Positions 1 to 13,446 of a DNA stretch of 64,000 nt are shown here, piece after piece (position 1 is the stretch's first letter; the number at the start of each line of letters is the position of its first letter). Made by a program: the position numbers and the translations under genes. Origin of the DNA: Ziziphus jujuba (taxonomy: Eukaryota > Streptophyta > Magnoliopsida > Rosales > Rhamnaceae); NCBI RefSeq assembly GCF_031755915.1, contig NC_083385.1:15273001-15337000 (forward strand). The letters are read 5' to 3'. The notes under the pieces were generated by a model, which did no database searches, was not told where the DNA came from, and saw only the letters and a program-made list of their open reading frames with translations.

Positions 1-1002
1 TGTGTATTTTTTGTTTTTGAAAATAATGGGATTCTATAGAGAGTTTTTAGTATTACAACTAGAATTTTTCCAGAAAATGTACATCCAGTTTGTTGAAAAT
101 ATATTTAATACAATTTTAGAAGTAATACTGATTAATGTGCTTTTATCGTTAAACTTAGGGTCAATTGGAGTTTGATCGTTCCAAAATCATCTTTCAGATT
201 TTATGAAAGTCATGCAGCCCATCTACCATAACAAATTTTCTGTTAAGATATGATAGATAAAAGATATATTAGTAATTGCATTTGCGTATTGTCTAAATAA
301 GGGATAAGACCTGATATTCAAAGGAAAGTGTGAAATCCAATCAAAAGAGCAGATATACTCGTGATAAACAAGGATTTGGAGAAAAGTGGAGAGTACAAAA
401 AATGCGGAGGAAGAAAGAAAAACAAAAGATACCTATTTTCCCTATGGTTTTTAAAACAGTTTCTATTAGTAAAATATAGAAAAGAACTTATTAAAACATT
501 TATGAGATGTTTGATTATTGTTTTCTAAAAGATAATTTTTGGAAAAAAAAACAATAAAAAAAGGAAATATTAGGAAACAACCTTTCTTTGTTTTCCCTTG
601 TTTTCAATATAGTTTTAACATGATAAAAAACCATCTAAACTACTAATTTTATATCATTCAATGAAATCAATGTTGGAGTTGCCCAAACAGATTGGACCAC
701 AGGATTGCTCAAATGGGGATGGAGACTTAGAACACATGAACGGGCTTGATGCTCGAGGATTGCATTAATGGATCACATGCCTTGAACCAACCACCATAGA
801 GATGGCAACGAGAATAATATATTATATATTCTTAAAATGTACTCATATATTTAATATAATTATATAAAAACTCTAAATCTAGATATACATTTTATTAATA
901 ATATATATATATATATATATATACACTCACACACACACAAAGCGAGTATGTGTGGGAAATATAATTGCGGTTTCCACCCCGACCCTGAAAGAGCTATAAA
1001 TA

Positions 1003-1549
1003 GGCTTGAGTAATTCGTGATCAGCTTGAGCTCGGCTTGATTTTGATGCTTAAACTCGACACGTGAAGAAAATGTCTAAGCTAGAACAAGAAATTAAGTT
1101 CGCAAGCAGATCTTGAGCGATAAATTAAGCTAGAGAGTAACTTGAATTTATCATTTATATGTATTTATTTAAAAATTATATTGTGAATTTAAACACATTA
1201 AGTATTCATAATGCATAAACAATATTTTTTACATTTTAAGTTTATAAACTTTTTAAATTTACATTAGTTTTATAATAACATTAATAGAATAATTGAAATA
1301 TATTAATTATTAATGTTAAAATTTTTATTTTAAAAAAACAAATATTCAAGTTTTTAATACTTATAATGTAACAAGTTTCGAGTCAAGCTAAGTTCGAGCT
1401 TTTTATTAACGAGCTGAGTTAAATTGAATTTGAACAAATAATTTTAAAATTTTTTATGAGCTTGATTCGAGCTTAAGTAATCCTAAAATCATGCAAGTTA
1501 AGCTTGAAAATGCCCATGCCCAGTTCAAATCAACTCATTTACACCCCTA
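1003..1549 (-). mobile_element. possible hAT-type MITE remnant
   Basis: Read on the minus strand, the segment begins at 1549 with TAGGGGTGTAAATGAG, a terminus of the same style as the hAT-like copies at 38723 and 41528. The interior is rich in gagctcg/aagcttga words, common in plant hAT-derived MITEs. I could not find a matching opposite terminus or an 8-bp target duplication, so the left boundary is a guess and the call is weak. Confidence 0.3.
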
Positions 1550-2953
1550 TACCTTGACCCGGGGTATGGGTTCTTGCACCATCCCTACCCTAATTCCCCA
1601 TTTAATTAGGGATTCCTGCCCCATTAAAGGCAGGTTACACAAAGGTTAATAGGCTTCATATAGGAATAATAATTTACCCTACCCATCCTGTCCTCACGGT
1701 GCCTTGGCCCAAATGAGGTGGGAATTCCTTGGTTAATTGAGGTGGGAGGGCAAGGATGGGACAAAGCTTTTCCCCCAAGTCAAGGTTGGGGCGGGGCCAG
1801 GGATTATTATCCCGGCCCATTTACATATATATATATATATATTATATTTGTTTTAACAAATAGATAAAAATACTAACTAAGTTTTAAAATATGTTTTTTT
1901 AAAAATTACAAAATTTTAAACAAAAACTATTCTTTAAAAATAAAATTAAATAATAACCAAACAGAAAATGGGAGAAGGAATAGAGAACCTTGTTCTAATC
2001 TAAGGAATCCCTATTCCACCCAACTATCTAATACATGAAAAATGGGGTGAGGAATCACACGGCTGGAATGGAGGGAGGCTGCCTCAGCCTTGCCACGCCC
2101 TGTTGCCATTCTTAGCCCTCACATGGGTACAACTCAAATGGTTTAGGTATTCAGAAACATACAAACAGGTTGAGCACCAAGGAGTACCATAATGGATTTG
2201 GAATCATAAATTACCAAACATCCTTTATTTTTTCCAAACAATAAATACAAAATTTTATTTTTCTATTTTGAAAATAGAATACAGAAAAACACAGTAAAAT
2301 AAGCTGTTTGGCTGGGGAGGGTTTAGTAACTTTCTCATTAATTGGATATCAATGGAGCATGAACATGGAGAAGACACGAATAAAATAATCGAGAAGAAGA
2401 AGGTATTTATGCACTGGGAATGAATAGATAAATATTTTTTTAACCAAAAATTGCATAAAATTTAAAGGTATAAAGGAAATTTTAATGGCCCTATGGTAGA
2501 GAAACATACTCTAAAGTCTAAACGCTATTTAAAATTAGAGGATATAAATGAGTTTCATAAAACTTTAAGGATGATTTTGAAATTAAATCAAATTTTAGAT
2601 GCTGCAAATGAAATTTAACTTTTTAAATGAAGAAACATTATTTCTCTAACGAGAACATTCTACATAACTCTTAAATAGAATAAGAAAAAATAAAAAGAAA
2701 AAGAAAACTTGTTGGTATATTCTAAATGGCCAACTTATTAAAATTAGAATTGATTTTTTTTCTTTAAACTAAAAAAACAAAAATACCAGCTCTTATCTGG
2801 ATTAAAAAAATAAGAAAGAAAATTCGGGATTGGTTCAGCCGTTAAGTCACCTCAGCCTGACACAATAATCTCCCCTCATAGTCTCTGCCCAATGCCTGCA
2901 TATATTGTACATCACATACAACATCCATTAAAGCACATCTTCATCGCTCTTTC

Positions 2954-2978
2954 TCTATCTCTCTCTCTCTCTCTCTCT
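2954..2978. repeat. (CT)n microsatellite upstream of CAD gene 1
   Basis: An almost pure CT run about 90-115 bp upstream of the first CAD start codon. Pyrimidine-rich tracts like this are common in plant 5' leaders and core promoters. Any regulatory role is inference. Confidence 0.7.
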
Positions 2979-3069
2979 GTTCCCCTTTCTAAAGTTTGTC
3001 ATTTTTTATTTATTTTTTTTGTTGGATTTCTTATCAACTTAGCCTTAATTTGTTGGTTAGAGGGTGAAA

Positions 3070-4172
3070 ATGGTGAAAGCAGCAGAAGAAGAACACCCAA
3101 AGAAGGCCTTCGGATGGGCAGCCAGAGATTCTGGTGGCCTCCTCTCTCCGTTTAAATTCTCTAGGAGGTGTTTCATTTTTCTGCTTTTAGCTCTACCTTT
3201 TAAAGATCTGGTTTTTTATATTTTAAATATTTCTGTTTTCTTCTGAAACAAATTAAAATATGTTTTTGGTTAATGGTTTGCAGGGAAACCGGAGAGAAGG
3301 ACGTAGCGTTTAAAGTGTTATATTGTGGGATTTGCCACACCGACTTACACATGACTAAGAATGAATGGGGGTTTTCTATTTACCCTCTCGTCCCTGGGTA
3401 CATATTTTCCTTTTTCTCTTTTTTAATTTTCTTTTTATTGAGATGTCTAATTGTTAAATATTATGACTCTATTTTTTCATATATATATATATATATATAT
3501 GGTTAGTTTATTATGCGGATCTTAATGCTAACTCAAATGCTATCGTACAGAAATAGTTTAAAAAATCATCATTAATCTTATCATACAGAAATAATATTGG
3601 ACGATAATATTTTCAAAAATTTCGGATATATATATATGTATATTCTTGTATTATTTATATGATAATGGAATTTAAATTCAAATTATTATTAAGAAAACAG
3701 TGGCTTTTATACCGTGTGAAAATATAATTGAGCGCTGAAAGGTACTTCATTTTTTTTAATATAATAAGTTTCGTTTACCAGAGTTTTCTGGAGCATCTTT
3801 CAATTTGGTTTGCTATATTTATCCAAATAACAATTTTAAAATGATACGTAACATTTATGATTTGTGCCTTTCAGAAGGTGCTACCCCAAAAAAGGAAAAA
3901 ATGACGATTAGAGAAAAAAGAGAGCCACAAATAAATTAAAACATGTCTCTGAGATATTAACCCCTAGATGAGGACACGTGTCAGATAAGTGGCTTCTTAT
4001 CCGAATCCATGAATCTTATTCATGTTTCCATCGAAACAGAAGCAAATTGGCTGGGAATCTCTGTACGGAGAAACCACTAAATTTCAAACTATCGTTATCC
4101 AAATTTCATATATTAACAGGAAAAAAGGCTAAATAAAGTGGGGACCCACCCTTCTACTTTCTGAGTTAGCCT

Positions 4173-4208
<36 letters not shown>

Positions 4209-5762
4209 CTCTGAGATGTGGGACTTCTTTTATTTAATGAAAATCATGGAAAATTGACCACTGGATTTCGAATTACAACTTTCTCCATTGAAGTTCTATT
4301 TTAATTTTTTTTTTCTTTTTTACTCTATGAAACATGTCTTTTTAATCACTATTTATAATTTTTATTTTATAATTTACAAGATTAAGCTAATGAATATTAA
4401 CTTGCTAAAAAATTAATACTTAAATAAATACTACTAATTGGTAATTACAATGTTATTTTAATTCCATTAATGATAGCAAACAAAACTCATTTCTTAAACA
4501 TAAAATATATCTGTATTAGTATTGTTATTATTATTATTATTTTGTTTTAGATCTTGTCTTTTATAGGTGGACAAAAATATTATATATTGCTGGAAATATT
4601 GGTTTCTGTAGTCTTAAATTATGCTGTACATTAGGCAATGAGGTACACTAGATGCCCCTTTTACCAGCAAAAAAATTAAGTCAATTGGGCAAAGTGCAGG
4701 CATGAGATTGTTGGTGTGGTAACAGAGGTAGGAAACAGAGTTCAAAAGTTCAAAGTTGGGGACAAAGTTGGTGTGGGATGCTTGGTGGGATCTTGCAATT
4801 CCTGTGATAGCTGCACCAACAACCTAGAGAATTACTGCCCCAAAATGATCCTCACCTACAGCGCTACCCATCACGATGGAACCATCACCTATGGAGGTTA
4901 CTCCGACTTCATGGTGGTTGACGAGCATTTCGCTGTTCACATGCCGGACAACCTACCTCTAGATGCCTGTGCACCTCTCCTCTGTGCTGGGATTACAGTT
5001 TACAGCCCCTTGAGGTATTTTGGACTTGATAAACCCGGTCTGCATATTGGTATAGTTGGCCTTGGAGGGCTTGGACATGTTGCTGTGAAGTTTGCCAAGG
5101 CAATGGGGGTTAAGGTTACTGTTATAAGTACCTCAGTTAACAAGAAGCAAGAAGCTTTGGAAAAGCTTGGCGCTGATTCATTTTTGGTTAGCCGAGATCA
5201 AGATCAGATGCAGGTATTTGAACAACTGTGTGTGTTAGGATCTAGTTTGGGTTTAAGTAGTTCTTTTTTTTTGGTTAATTAATGATTGGTCTTTGATTTG
5301 TTTCAAGGCTGCTGTGAGCACATTGGATGGAATCATTGATACAGTTTCAGCAACACACCCTTTACTGCCTTTGATCGGTCTTTTAAAGACTAATGGAAAG
5401 CTTGTCATGGTAGGTGCACCAGAGAAGCCTCTTGAGCTACCAGTTTTTCCTCTGATCTTGGGTAAGCATATGCTTTCTTAGGAGAAAAATCACGTGGTTT
5501 TTTATATGATACTTTTGTGATTACAAACACTAATGAAAATGTGGGATTCATAACAGGAAGAAAGATGGTAGTAGGCACTAGCATTGGAGGGCTGAAGGAG
5601 ACACAAGAAATGATTGATTTTGCTGCAAAGCACAACATAACAGCTGATATAGAGGTTATTCCTATTGATTATGTAAACACTGCCATGGAGCGTCTTGCGA
5701 GAGCAGATGTTAAATATCGATTCGTCATCGACATTGGAAACACATTGAAGCCTGGCTGTTAA
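3070..5762 (+). CDS. CAD-like alcohol dehydrogenase, gene 1 (complete, 361 aa)
   Basis: Zinc-dependent NADP(H) alcohol dehydrogenase of the plant CAD / 8-hydroxygeraniol dehydrogenase-like group, which interconverts allylic or aromatic alcohols and aldehydes, probably in the cytosol. Exons read 3070-3167, 3284-3397, 4700-5213, 5308-5461 and 5557-5762. All introns are GT-AG and phases are consistent, giving 362 codons with the stop. Visible motifs: the catalytic zinc site CGICHTDLH (Cys50), the PGHE motif (His72, Glu73) and Cys166 in LLCAGIT; the structural zinc cysteines 103/106/109/117; the GLGGLG nucleotide-binding loop at 191-196. STS follows the second Rossmann strand, as in NADP-preferring CADs. 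Proton-relay Thr52 and His55 are present. The start is the first ATG giving the family N-terminus (a [13 protein letters not shown] motif). Intron 2 is 1.3 kb and holds a poly(T) run. Of the CAD copies here, only this one retains every expected active-site residue. The exact substrate cannot be told from sequence. Confidence 0.93.
4172..4209. repeat. long poly(T) run in intron 2 of CAD gene 1
   Basis: A run of about 38 T residues inside the 1.3-kb second intron of the first CAD gene. It could be the tail of a degenerate retroposon on the minus strand, or simple slippage. No other retroposon feature was recognised. Confidence 0.7.
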
Positions 5763-8050
5763 ATGTTTTGCAACCGTTTAAAGGGACGTTGAAGATGTTA
5801 GATTATGTTTAAAATTATAACGAATTAGGATTATGTTGTGTTTGAATTTAGATGTGTTCTAGAAGTCTATATAATGACATATTTTATGTATTAAGTGTAG
5901 AAAAAAGAGTGAAAAAAAAAAAAAAATGGAGACCCAAAAAATGAAGTAGAATGGTATCGTATATTAGAGAGTTTGGCAAACTACTATGATACATAGAGGT
6001 TGGCAAACTACAATGATCTATGGATTCCCCATCTGTATTAAATTTCAAGGGGAATCGCTTTCGGCTTGGCTTGTAGTCATAGTCTTTTTTTAGACCATGT
6101 AGTGGTCGGTCTTCCTACACATGCGTGCTAGCCAGAATGCCTCTTTGGTTCTGGGATGCATACGAATTGCAATAGACGAAGGAAAGACCCTATGCATTTG
6201 ATTGAAAAAATGCTATATATATATATATATATATATAATGAAGAAAAAAATAAAATTGTTCTGTATGCTAATTTTTCCTTCTTCTATATTCTTCTCCTCT
6301 TGTTTTTTTTTTTTATTATTATTATTTTATATTTTTTTTCAAGGAAAAAACAACATTTCATTGGTAGTGCGAGATTTGTAATTGGGATGTGTTGTTTCAG
6401 ATTTTGATCTTCTAGTAGGAACATAACTGCATCATGAGCAGCATCGAATAAAAGAACAAAATGCTTTGATGTTTATATTCGCTGGCTGCTGATGCTACTC
6501 CCGCTGTCCCTGCAAATTGATGCTCTGCTTCAGCTTATATGGATACTCTATATTCTATATTATATCATTTCTATCAATACCCAAATCTTTCGTGCTTTCC
6601 TATTCTATATGTATCACTTTCATCATAACCAAACATTGACGATTCTTTATTTCAAACTAAATATTTCAACATCAAACATTCAATCAAATAACATTTCAAA
6701 CTAAAGTTTCCCCCCCAAAAAATAAATAAATAAATAATAATAATAATAATAAATAGATAAATAAACAAAAAAAAAATATTTGGGTTCTATAAATTTGTTT
6801 TCCCTACATGATCCTTTTTTTTTTTTTTGACATTAATTTTATTTTTTCCTTTTTGCTCTTCTTGTCTATTATCTTTAAACATAGAACTATATTATATATG
6901 GAGCTTGTTCTATGTACCAAGATATTTGACAAAGATTTTTGATAAATATTATCTTAGCCATTGAATGTATAGATTTAATTGTATACAAATCATAATAATA
7001 TCAAAATGCTATAGTCTACTTTTGAATGTACCTAATCAATGGTCAAGATTATTTCTCAAAAGATATGCATATTAAGTTCGAAAAGTTGTCTTCAAGTAAA
7101 TAATAGTTGATAATTGATTAATCGTGTAGTTATACAAAGATTTTTTCATCCGATCAAGGAAGTTATTGAAGAGGAAAGTACTAAAATTATTCATTTTTCC
7201 CAAAAAGATTGCTTCCCTATCATGTTAAATAATAATAATAATAATAATGATGATGATGATGATTGAGCAAAATCAAAAGGAGGAAGGAGAAGATCTTGAT
7301 CGAGCGTTTAATACTAATGTTGTATTGCCCATCAGTGTGTGTTAGGCAATTATTTGGTACTGCATAGCATATTTGAGTAAGCCTACAAGAAGCGGGATTT
7401 TTTTTATTTTTTTTTTGTGGGGTAAAGAAATCCCAAAGGAGCTACTTGCTAGGTGAGCTTACGTTTTTCTCTTGTTGTGTTCTTTTAATCATTACATCAT
7501 CCAAGGATTGTCACATCATTCGGTCATTCAATTGATCCTATGTTCCACTAGTTTGCAATGTTCTCTCAGGTATTTCCATGGATAAAATGGCCTCAATATT
7601 GCAAACACGTAAGAAAGGAGTGGAGTTTGTGGAAGTACAAATGGTCATGCTAATAGGACTAAAATACCCCAAGTTGCTAACCCATCCACTTTCCCTTAGC
7701 TTGCTTTAGGCATTTCTTCAATTTGTTGAGGATTGTCTTTTTTGTTGCTTCAGTTTGTCCATTTCCATTCCTATGATGTGATTCATTATTCATTATTCAT
7801 GATCTGTTGTCTTAGACCTGGCGACAATCCTTGGCTCAGATGTCTTAACCAAAAAGTCTTTCTTCCCTTCCTCTTCCCTTCTTTTTCTGTTCTAGCTTGC
7901 TCTCTACTTATGCTCTTCCCCATATGATCCTTGGACATCCTTTACCTCATCTGCACTAGAATGTGCTTCTTTTCCATTCTTGGACTTTAAACATTATGTC
8001 CTCTCCAGTTTCCTTGCAACCAAAGTAACCAAACACACACACACACACAA

Positions 8051-8081
<31 letters not shown>

Positions 8082-8163
8082 ATAAACCAGATCCTTATGA
8101 AGGAAAAACCGAAAGAAAGCAAAGTAATAAAACTCTTTGCAAATGTATTTTCTGTTAGAGCCA
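5763..8163. other. intergenic DNA between CAD gene 1 and the CAD pseudogene
   Basis: No coding region is supported. The stretch holds the 3' flank of CAD gene 1, an (AT)n run near 6213-6237, AAT and ATG trinucleotide runs near 6736-6751 and 7229-7262, and (CA)n-(TA)n runs near 8033-8074. Short open frames here are low-complexity or isolated. Confidence 0.6.
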
Positions 8164-8790
8164 AAAGCTTGGAGCTGATTAATTTTTGGTTAGCCAGGAT
8201 CAAGATCAGATGCAGGCGTTGAGGAGTCTAGTTTTATAGCGGTGTTTCTTGATTAATGTTTGGTTTTTTTGTTTTTCATTTGTTTGAGATTGCTAATAGC
8301 ACATTGGATGGAATCACTGATACTGTTTCAGCAATACACCCTTTATTGCCTTTGATCGGTCACTTGAGGACTCATGGAAAGCCTCTCATAGTGGGTGCAC
8401 CCGAGAAGTCTCTTGAGCTACCCTTTTTTCCATTGTCCTTGGATAAGCATGTAAGAGCGAGTTGGAGAAAATTTGCTTTTCATATAAAGAGCGAGTTGGC
8501 GAAAATTTGCTTTTCATATAATAGGTTTTTGGCATTTGGAGAAAGTTTTGTAGTTACAAACACTATTGAAATATGGAATTATATGAAAGGTACACAGACG
8601 GTAGCAGGCTGTTGCATGGGAGGGATGAGGAAGACACAGGAAATGAATGATTTTGCAGCAAAACACAACATAACAGCTGATAATAGAGGTTATACCTAAC
8701 GATTATGAACACTGCCGGAGCATCTTGCCCAGCAAGATGTTAAATATCAATTTGTCATCGACATTGGAAACACATCGAAGCCTGCCTATA
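8164..8790 (+). pseudogene. 5'-truncated CAD-like pseudogene
   Basis: Only the 3' part of a CAD-like gene remains. The end of exon 3 (about 8167-8217) reads KLGAD, then an in-frame TAA where intact paralogues have Ser, then FLVSQDQDQMQ. Exon 4 matches at about 8290-8450 (TLDGITDTVS...GAPEKSLELP). Exon 5 starts near 8586 and resembles the family C-terminus ([15 protein letters not shown]) but has an extra base after the ITAD codons and further small indels before the [11 protein letters not shown] end. Exons 1, 2 and most of 3 are absent. A 34-36 bp tandem duplication containing GCGAGTTGG lies in the former intron 4. The coding sequence is closest to gene 1, so it probably arose as a tandem copy of it. 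No functional enzyme can be made. Confidence 0.88.
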
Positions 8791-9220
8791 AAGTTTTGCT
8801 ACTGTTATGACTCTTATCACTGGTAGACTGAAATTTGCAACTGGACGAGTTGTTTTGGATTTTGATCGTTTATTATGAACATTATCACATCTTGAAGAGC
8901 ATCCAATAAATAAACGAAATGCTTTCATAGATTTGAGAAAATATACATCCTGTCTAATCATTTTTTGGTCTACTTGCCAAAACGTTTGGTGGTTTAGGCT
9001 GAGTGAGGGGTGCTGGAAAACTTTATACCCAAAAAAAAAGGGGAAAAAAAAAGAAAAAGTCCTTTTTAATGCAGTATATTCCTAGTGGATCGTGTGTATT
9101 ATACCGTAAAACGATCAATAAATGCTTGAAGTGATACAGCAACACCGAAAGAATCTTGGGGAATCAGCAGCTGAATTGCTTCTCTATAATAATATTTTGC
9201 AGTCGATCTAAATTAAAAAA
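8791..9220. other. short intergenic stretch between CAD pseudogene and ELP4 3' end
   Basis: Two convergent 3' ends meet here: the CAD pseudogene on the plus strand and ELP4 on the minus strand. ELP4's 3' UTR must lie in it. A mixed A-rich run is at about 9031-9057. Nothing else is recognised. Confidence 0.55.
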
Positions 9221-12200
9221 CTAAAAATCAAGACTCCCAGATTTAGAGGACCCAGAACAACTACCAGATGTGCCATATGAACTCCCACTTGAACCATCAA
9301 TAGGGGCCTGATTTAGACACTCTAAAATCAAAAACCTCCGCTTTTGCAACTTTATTGAGAATGTTGTTGTATCAAGAATCAGAGGAACCTACAGGAAATT
9401 AAATAAAAAAGAAAGTATTGAAATACATCAGTTATATCATGAATTAAATAAAAGATACAAAGTGTTTCAAGATCATAGCAGAGGTTCAAAGAGAGGGAAA
9501 ACAATTTTAAAAAATAATAATAATAATAATAATTGCACATTAACAAGCTCAATAGGAACAAATTTACAGGCTCGTTACTTCTCTCTACATGCATCCGCAT
9601 CTGAGAATTAAGATTCCATACACCAATAACTAGAAGACAGATAAGGCCAATTATAAATAAAACAAGATTACAGTAAAGCACTTTATTAGGTTACCTGTGT
9701 ATTGAAACGGGCTACTTTGTGAATACTAAGAAGACCAACCATGTCCTGGTAACCAGTGAGAAGTTTTGCAAGTTCTTTGTCCTCGTCTGAATCAATAATC
9801 ATTCAGAGTTATCCTCGTTAAAATATTCAAGACGGCAAAAAGCAAATACAGAAGCTAATGACAAACCTGGAATTGCTTTGACAGAGAGCAAGATGTCTGC
9901 CATGTGCTGCAACCGTTTTGAGGTCGAAGGAGACAGAAGAGATGGTGGAAAAGTTATGACAGCAACTGCATTTAATGACCGTACCATGCCTTTGAGAGAT
10001 CTAACAAAGGAAAGAATGTCCCACTCCTGCAATACCAGTGGTTATTATTATACTGGATGCCGATTTGAGAAAAATGACAAGGAATGTCTAAGATATCAAC
10101 AAAATAAAAAATAAAAAAAATAAAAAAATTGACTGTTAGAAGTAATATAAAACATGCTATACAGAGTAAAGGACTTATGATGACTCAATAAATTTGTAAA
10201 CCATATGAAATGAACTATCGTAAAGGAAGTGCAAATAAAAACTGCCTCTCACAGCGTTGGAATATTCACATTGTGGAGCACACAGTGATTGAATGGCAAT
10301 ACGACCAGCACAGGTAACACCGCCATCATTCCTACAGATGTTATAACAATAAATGGTTAAAACTTTAATTTTTTTTAAAAAAAAAAAAAAAAAAAAAAGT
10401 GATATATATAGTTATCAATGAAAAAATGCAGTGTGGTTACACAACATGCCTTTACAGCATCTTAAACAAGCTGATTCCCTAACAAAAAATCAAAAAATAA
10501 CCCTAAAACAGAGGAACATGAAAAAATAGAAAGAAGCACAGGGTGGCAGTAATCTCAAATTACTAAAAGAGAGATCATATTCATAGCTTGATGTAATTTA
10601 TAATATCTACATTTATATAACAAGTTTGTGAGAGGGAGGGGCTGATTCAACAAAAGTGATATCTGTAACACTTCAGAATAAGTCGGCCAATCTTAAACCA
10701 GCTAATATTTGATTGAGTATAAAAATGACATCAAAGCGGCAAGCAACAACCATTTTAAACGCATTTTCATTACCAAAACACTTCGATGATATTGTAAAGT
10801 AAACTCAATTTTGATTCAATAAATTCATAAAAGATATCAGGCATTCGATCCAGCATTTTCAAGTCCACCCATCCACCAACCAGCACAAGAAGACAATTAA
10901 CATTGTTGCATGATATACAGAAGAAGCTAGCTTGCCATTCCATGGAACTTGCTCAAATAGATGAAATTTAAAAAAAGCAGATATAATTCCTGGAAAATGC
11001 TAAGACCAACCTAGGAAATTGAGATAAAAATTTGGCACAATGGTCCCGAAGAGGAACTAGATTTCGACAATCTTGAATGCTAACACAATCTATATGCTTG
11101 CCAGTTAGAAATTGCCTCTCCAAGGGCTTCCGCAGGTCAAAGTCATTGCAGAACTCATACTTACCATCTGCACAAACAATCAAAACTGTTACAATCATAG
11201 CCAGTCCACCATAAAACTTAAACCGAATAAGATTGGTGATGAATTAGATAAGATAGTATGAACTACCATAGATTACTAAATTAAGGACTTGGTGGGAAGC
11301 TTGATCAGGTGGGACTACTTGTAAAGACAGTTACAAATGCCTGCTACTACGATCATATAGGGATTTTATGTTAATGACTCATAATCTAACAATGCAAACC
11401 AGGAAAGCTATATACAATTTTCTATCAAGTAACTTCTCTAGTCAGTGATTGAGATATGAAATAATATTTCTGACAAGAATTCTTTATTTTGAATAGTTAT
11501 CAATTTCAATAAAACTACACATAGCAAAACTTCCATTTTATTCATCAAAGACCAATCAAGGAAAATAAATCATTCTAATCAGATTCACCTTTATGAATTT
11601 CAAAATTCTGTTGATTTTCACCAAAATACTTCTTATATTGCCAAGCTATCCTCAACCCCTTCTCCTGAAATTTTCAGAATAAATCACCTGGTTCTTAATG
11701 TTCACCCATAATAGCAAGTCAAAACCAGATAACTGAACAACACAGAAAAGAAATGTGAAATAGAGGGAAACCTGATCAGGATCACGATTATGTGACTTAT
11801 CATCTTTGGATGATACGGGACTAGGCAAAGTACCTAAAAATCCCCTTGGGTCTTTAGAAGGACTTGCATAGAGAAGTGGCTGGTTGAGAACAAGTCCCTG
11901 AGACATAAAATTCCTCAGCAAAAGCATATGATGAGGTGCTTCTGAATCTTCCATCACCATGACCAGGCTTCCCAGAGAAAAGCCTCCACCTAAAATCCCT
12001 ATAAATTATAGAGATTAATACACATATAAAAGAGTCATTAACAATCATAATTGCACCTCTCCTGCCCATCGCAGTCTATAATTTCTCAGTAGTGTAAGCA
12101 ACAGAAGATTACTGTCAAGGTCCGGTATGCCAGACGAGATGAAGGCTGTGCCATTGGGTCCGTGCTTGAGTCCTGGGGTTTGAGAGGAGGATAAAGCAGA

Positions 12201-12245
12201 AACATTGCGAGAGAAGCTGCTTGTGCGAGTCTTGGTAGCAGACAT
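9221..12245 (-). CDS. ELP4: Elongator complex protein 4 (ELP4), complete, 8 exons, 363 aa
   Basis: Subunit of the Elp4-5-6 accessory ring of Elongator, which promotes modification of wobble uridines in tRNA and has been linked to transcript elongation; in plants it affects growth and stress responses. The fold is RecA-like (PAXNEB family). On the minus strand the exons read 12245-12113, 11998-11772, 11664-11589, 11167-11011, 10331-10253, 10026-9867, 9786-9695 and 9388-9221. All introns are GT-AG and phase-consistent, totalling 1092 nt. Recognisable segments in order: [55 protein letters not shown], the long [11 protein letters not shown]...[10 protein letters not shown] strand, [33 protein letters not shown] and a Ser/Gly-rich tail ending SLDF. 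The length is close to the family norm of about 355 aa. No stop or frameshift was seen, so it is probably functional. It is transcribed towards the CAD pseudogene. Confidence 0.95.
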
Positions 12246-13446
12246 GGTTGCTTCAAGTATGCTATCACTTCCAGTGGAGCACCCAAAAGAAAAAAGTAAT
12301 AGCTCTCTCAATTATTAGACTCCTGAAACTCATATATGCAGGGAACATATTTATAACAATAGCAAAAACAAGTATTTCACCAATACAAATAAAAAAAAAA
12401 AAAAAAAAGCATTCATCATGGTTGAATATTTTAAAGTTTAGCATTGGGTTTTTTTTTTTTTTTTTTTTGGCTATCTACTAGTTTTGCAACATTTGAAGAA
12501 CTATCTAACAAGAGACAATCAGACAACAATATGAAGAAGGTATTAAAAGGAAATCGACAGAATATTCAACGTAGTTATCATTCAAATTAACAGAAATTTA
12601 CAAGCAACCACATCCATTCTCTCAATCCCACATCAACTTCAACCACCCACTAACAATTCATAACCCATCACCAAATTGCAGGAATTCTTTGAGACCCATG
12701 AACAATAAAAAAATAAAAAATAAAAAATAAAAAATAAAAAAGGGTTTAAGAGGGAAACAGGGTTCGAGTAATATGCGCATCAAATCGAGCTCCTTCAAGT
12801 TGGAAGTGAAGGGTTTTTCCATTTGAACTCGAACCATATCGAGTTTAACCCGAACCGAGTTGAGTTGAACTACAACTAGAACTTAGTCAGCCTAAATCAA
12901 TTCGTTTTCAACTCTAAAACGAAGGTGTGGGTTTAACTCGAACCTAGCTTGAACTAGTAGTATGCCTTTAATGGAGTTTGTGGCTTGTGCTAGCACCGTT
13001 AAAGTCTGCTGACCACCAAAGCCCAAAAATTAAAAAATAAAATAAAATGGAACCTGTGAAAGGCCATGATGAAGTTCCAGCCAAAAAAAAAAAAAAAGGA
13101 GAGAGAAATGAACCAGAGACATGGAGGTCCGGCAAGAAGTAGAGATTGGATAAAGAGAGAGACTTTGGAGGAGAACGAGAACCTCAAAGTGATCGGCGAA
13201 TTGGTAACCGGCGAGAGAACATTTCACAACGGAGCGGTTATTGGCGACGTAAAGACGTCAATCGCTGAAGAAGGAAGGGGAATTTGACCGAATAGCCTCT
13301 AATGAAATATACCCATCTTTTTTCATCTTTTTTATTTCACCCTTTTATTTTTCAATATTTCCAAATTACCCTTCAAATATAAAAAATAAAAAATCAATAT
13401 AAATTGCTATTCCCGATCACAAAGGAAAGAGCTACTTTTCTCTTCA
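12246..13446. other. ELP4 upstream region, no gene seen
   Basis: ELP4 promoter side. It contains poly(A) and poly(T) runs near 12390-12407 and 12449-12468, a pure AAAAAT-type repeat near 12709-12739, and a segment at 12760-12960 rich in CGAACC/GAGTT words that resembles decayed MITE sequence. Short open frames at 12999-13287 overlap on both strands and have no recognisable domain. Confidence 0.5.

Larger units (their letters stand above)
1..3069. other. AT-rich left flank, no gene seen
   Basis: No coding region could be supported here. The stretch is AT-rich and carries an (AT)n run near 900-921 followed by a short (CA)n run, and a second (AT)n run near 1826-1842. A TAGGGGTG-type hAT-like terminus reads on the minus strand and ends at 1549. 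Closest to the first CAD gene there is a (CT)n tract at about 2954-2978, probably in the promoter or 5' leader. Confidence 0.6.
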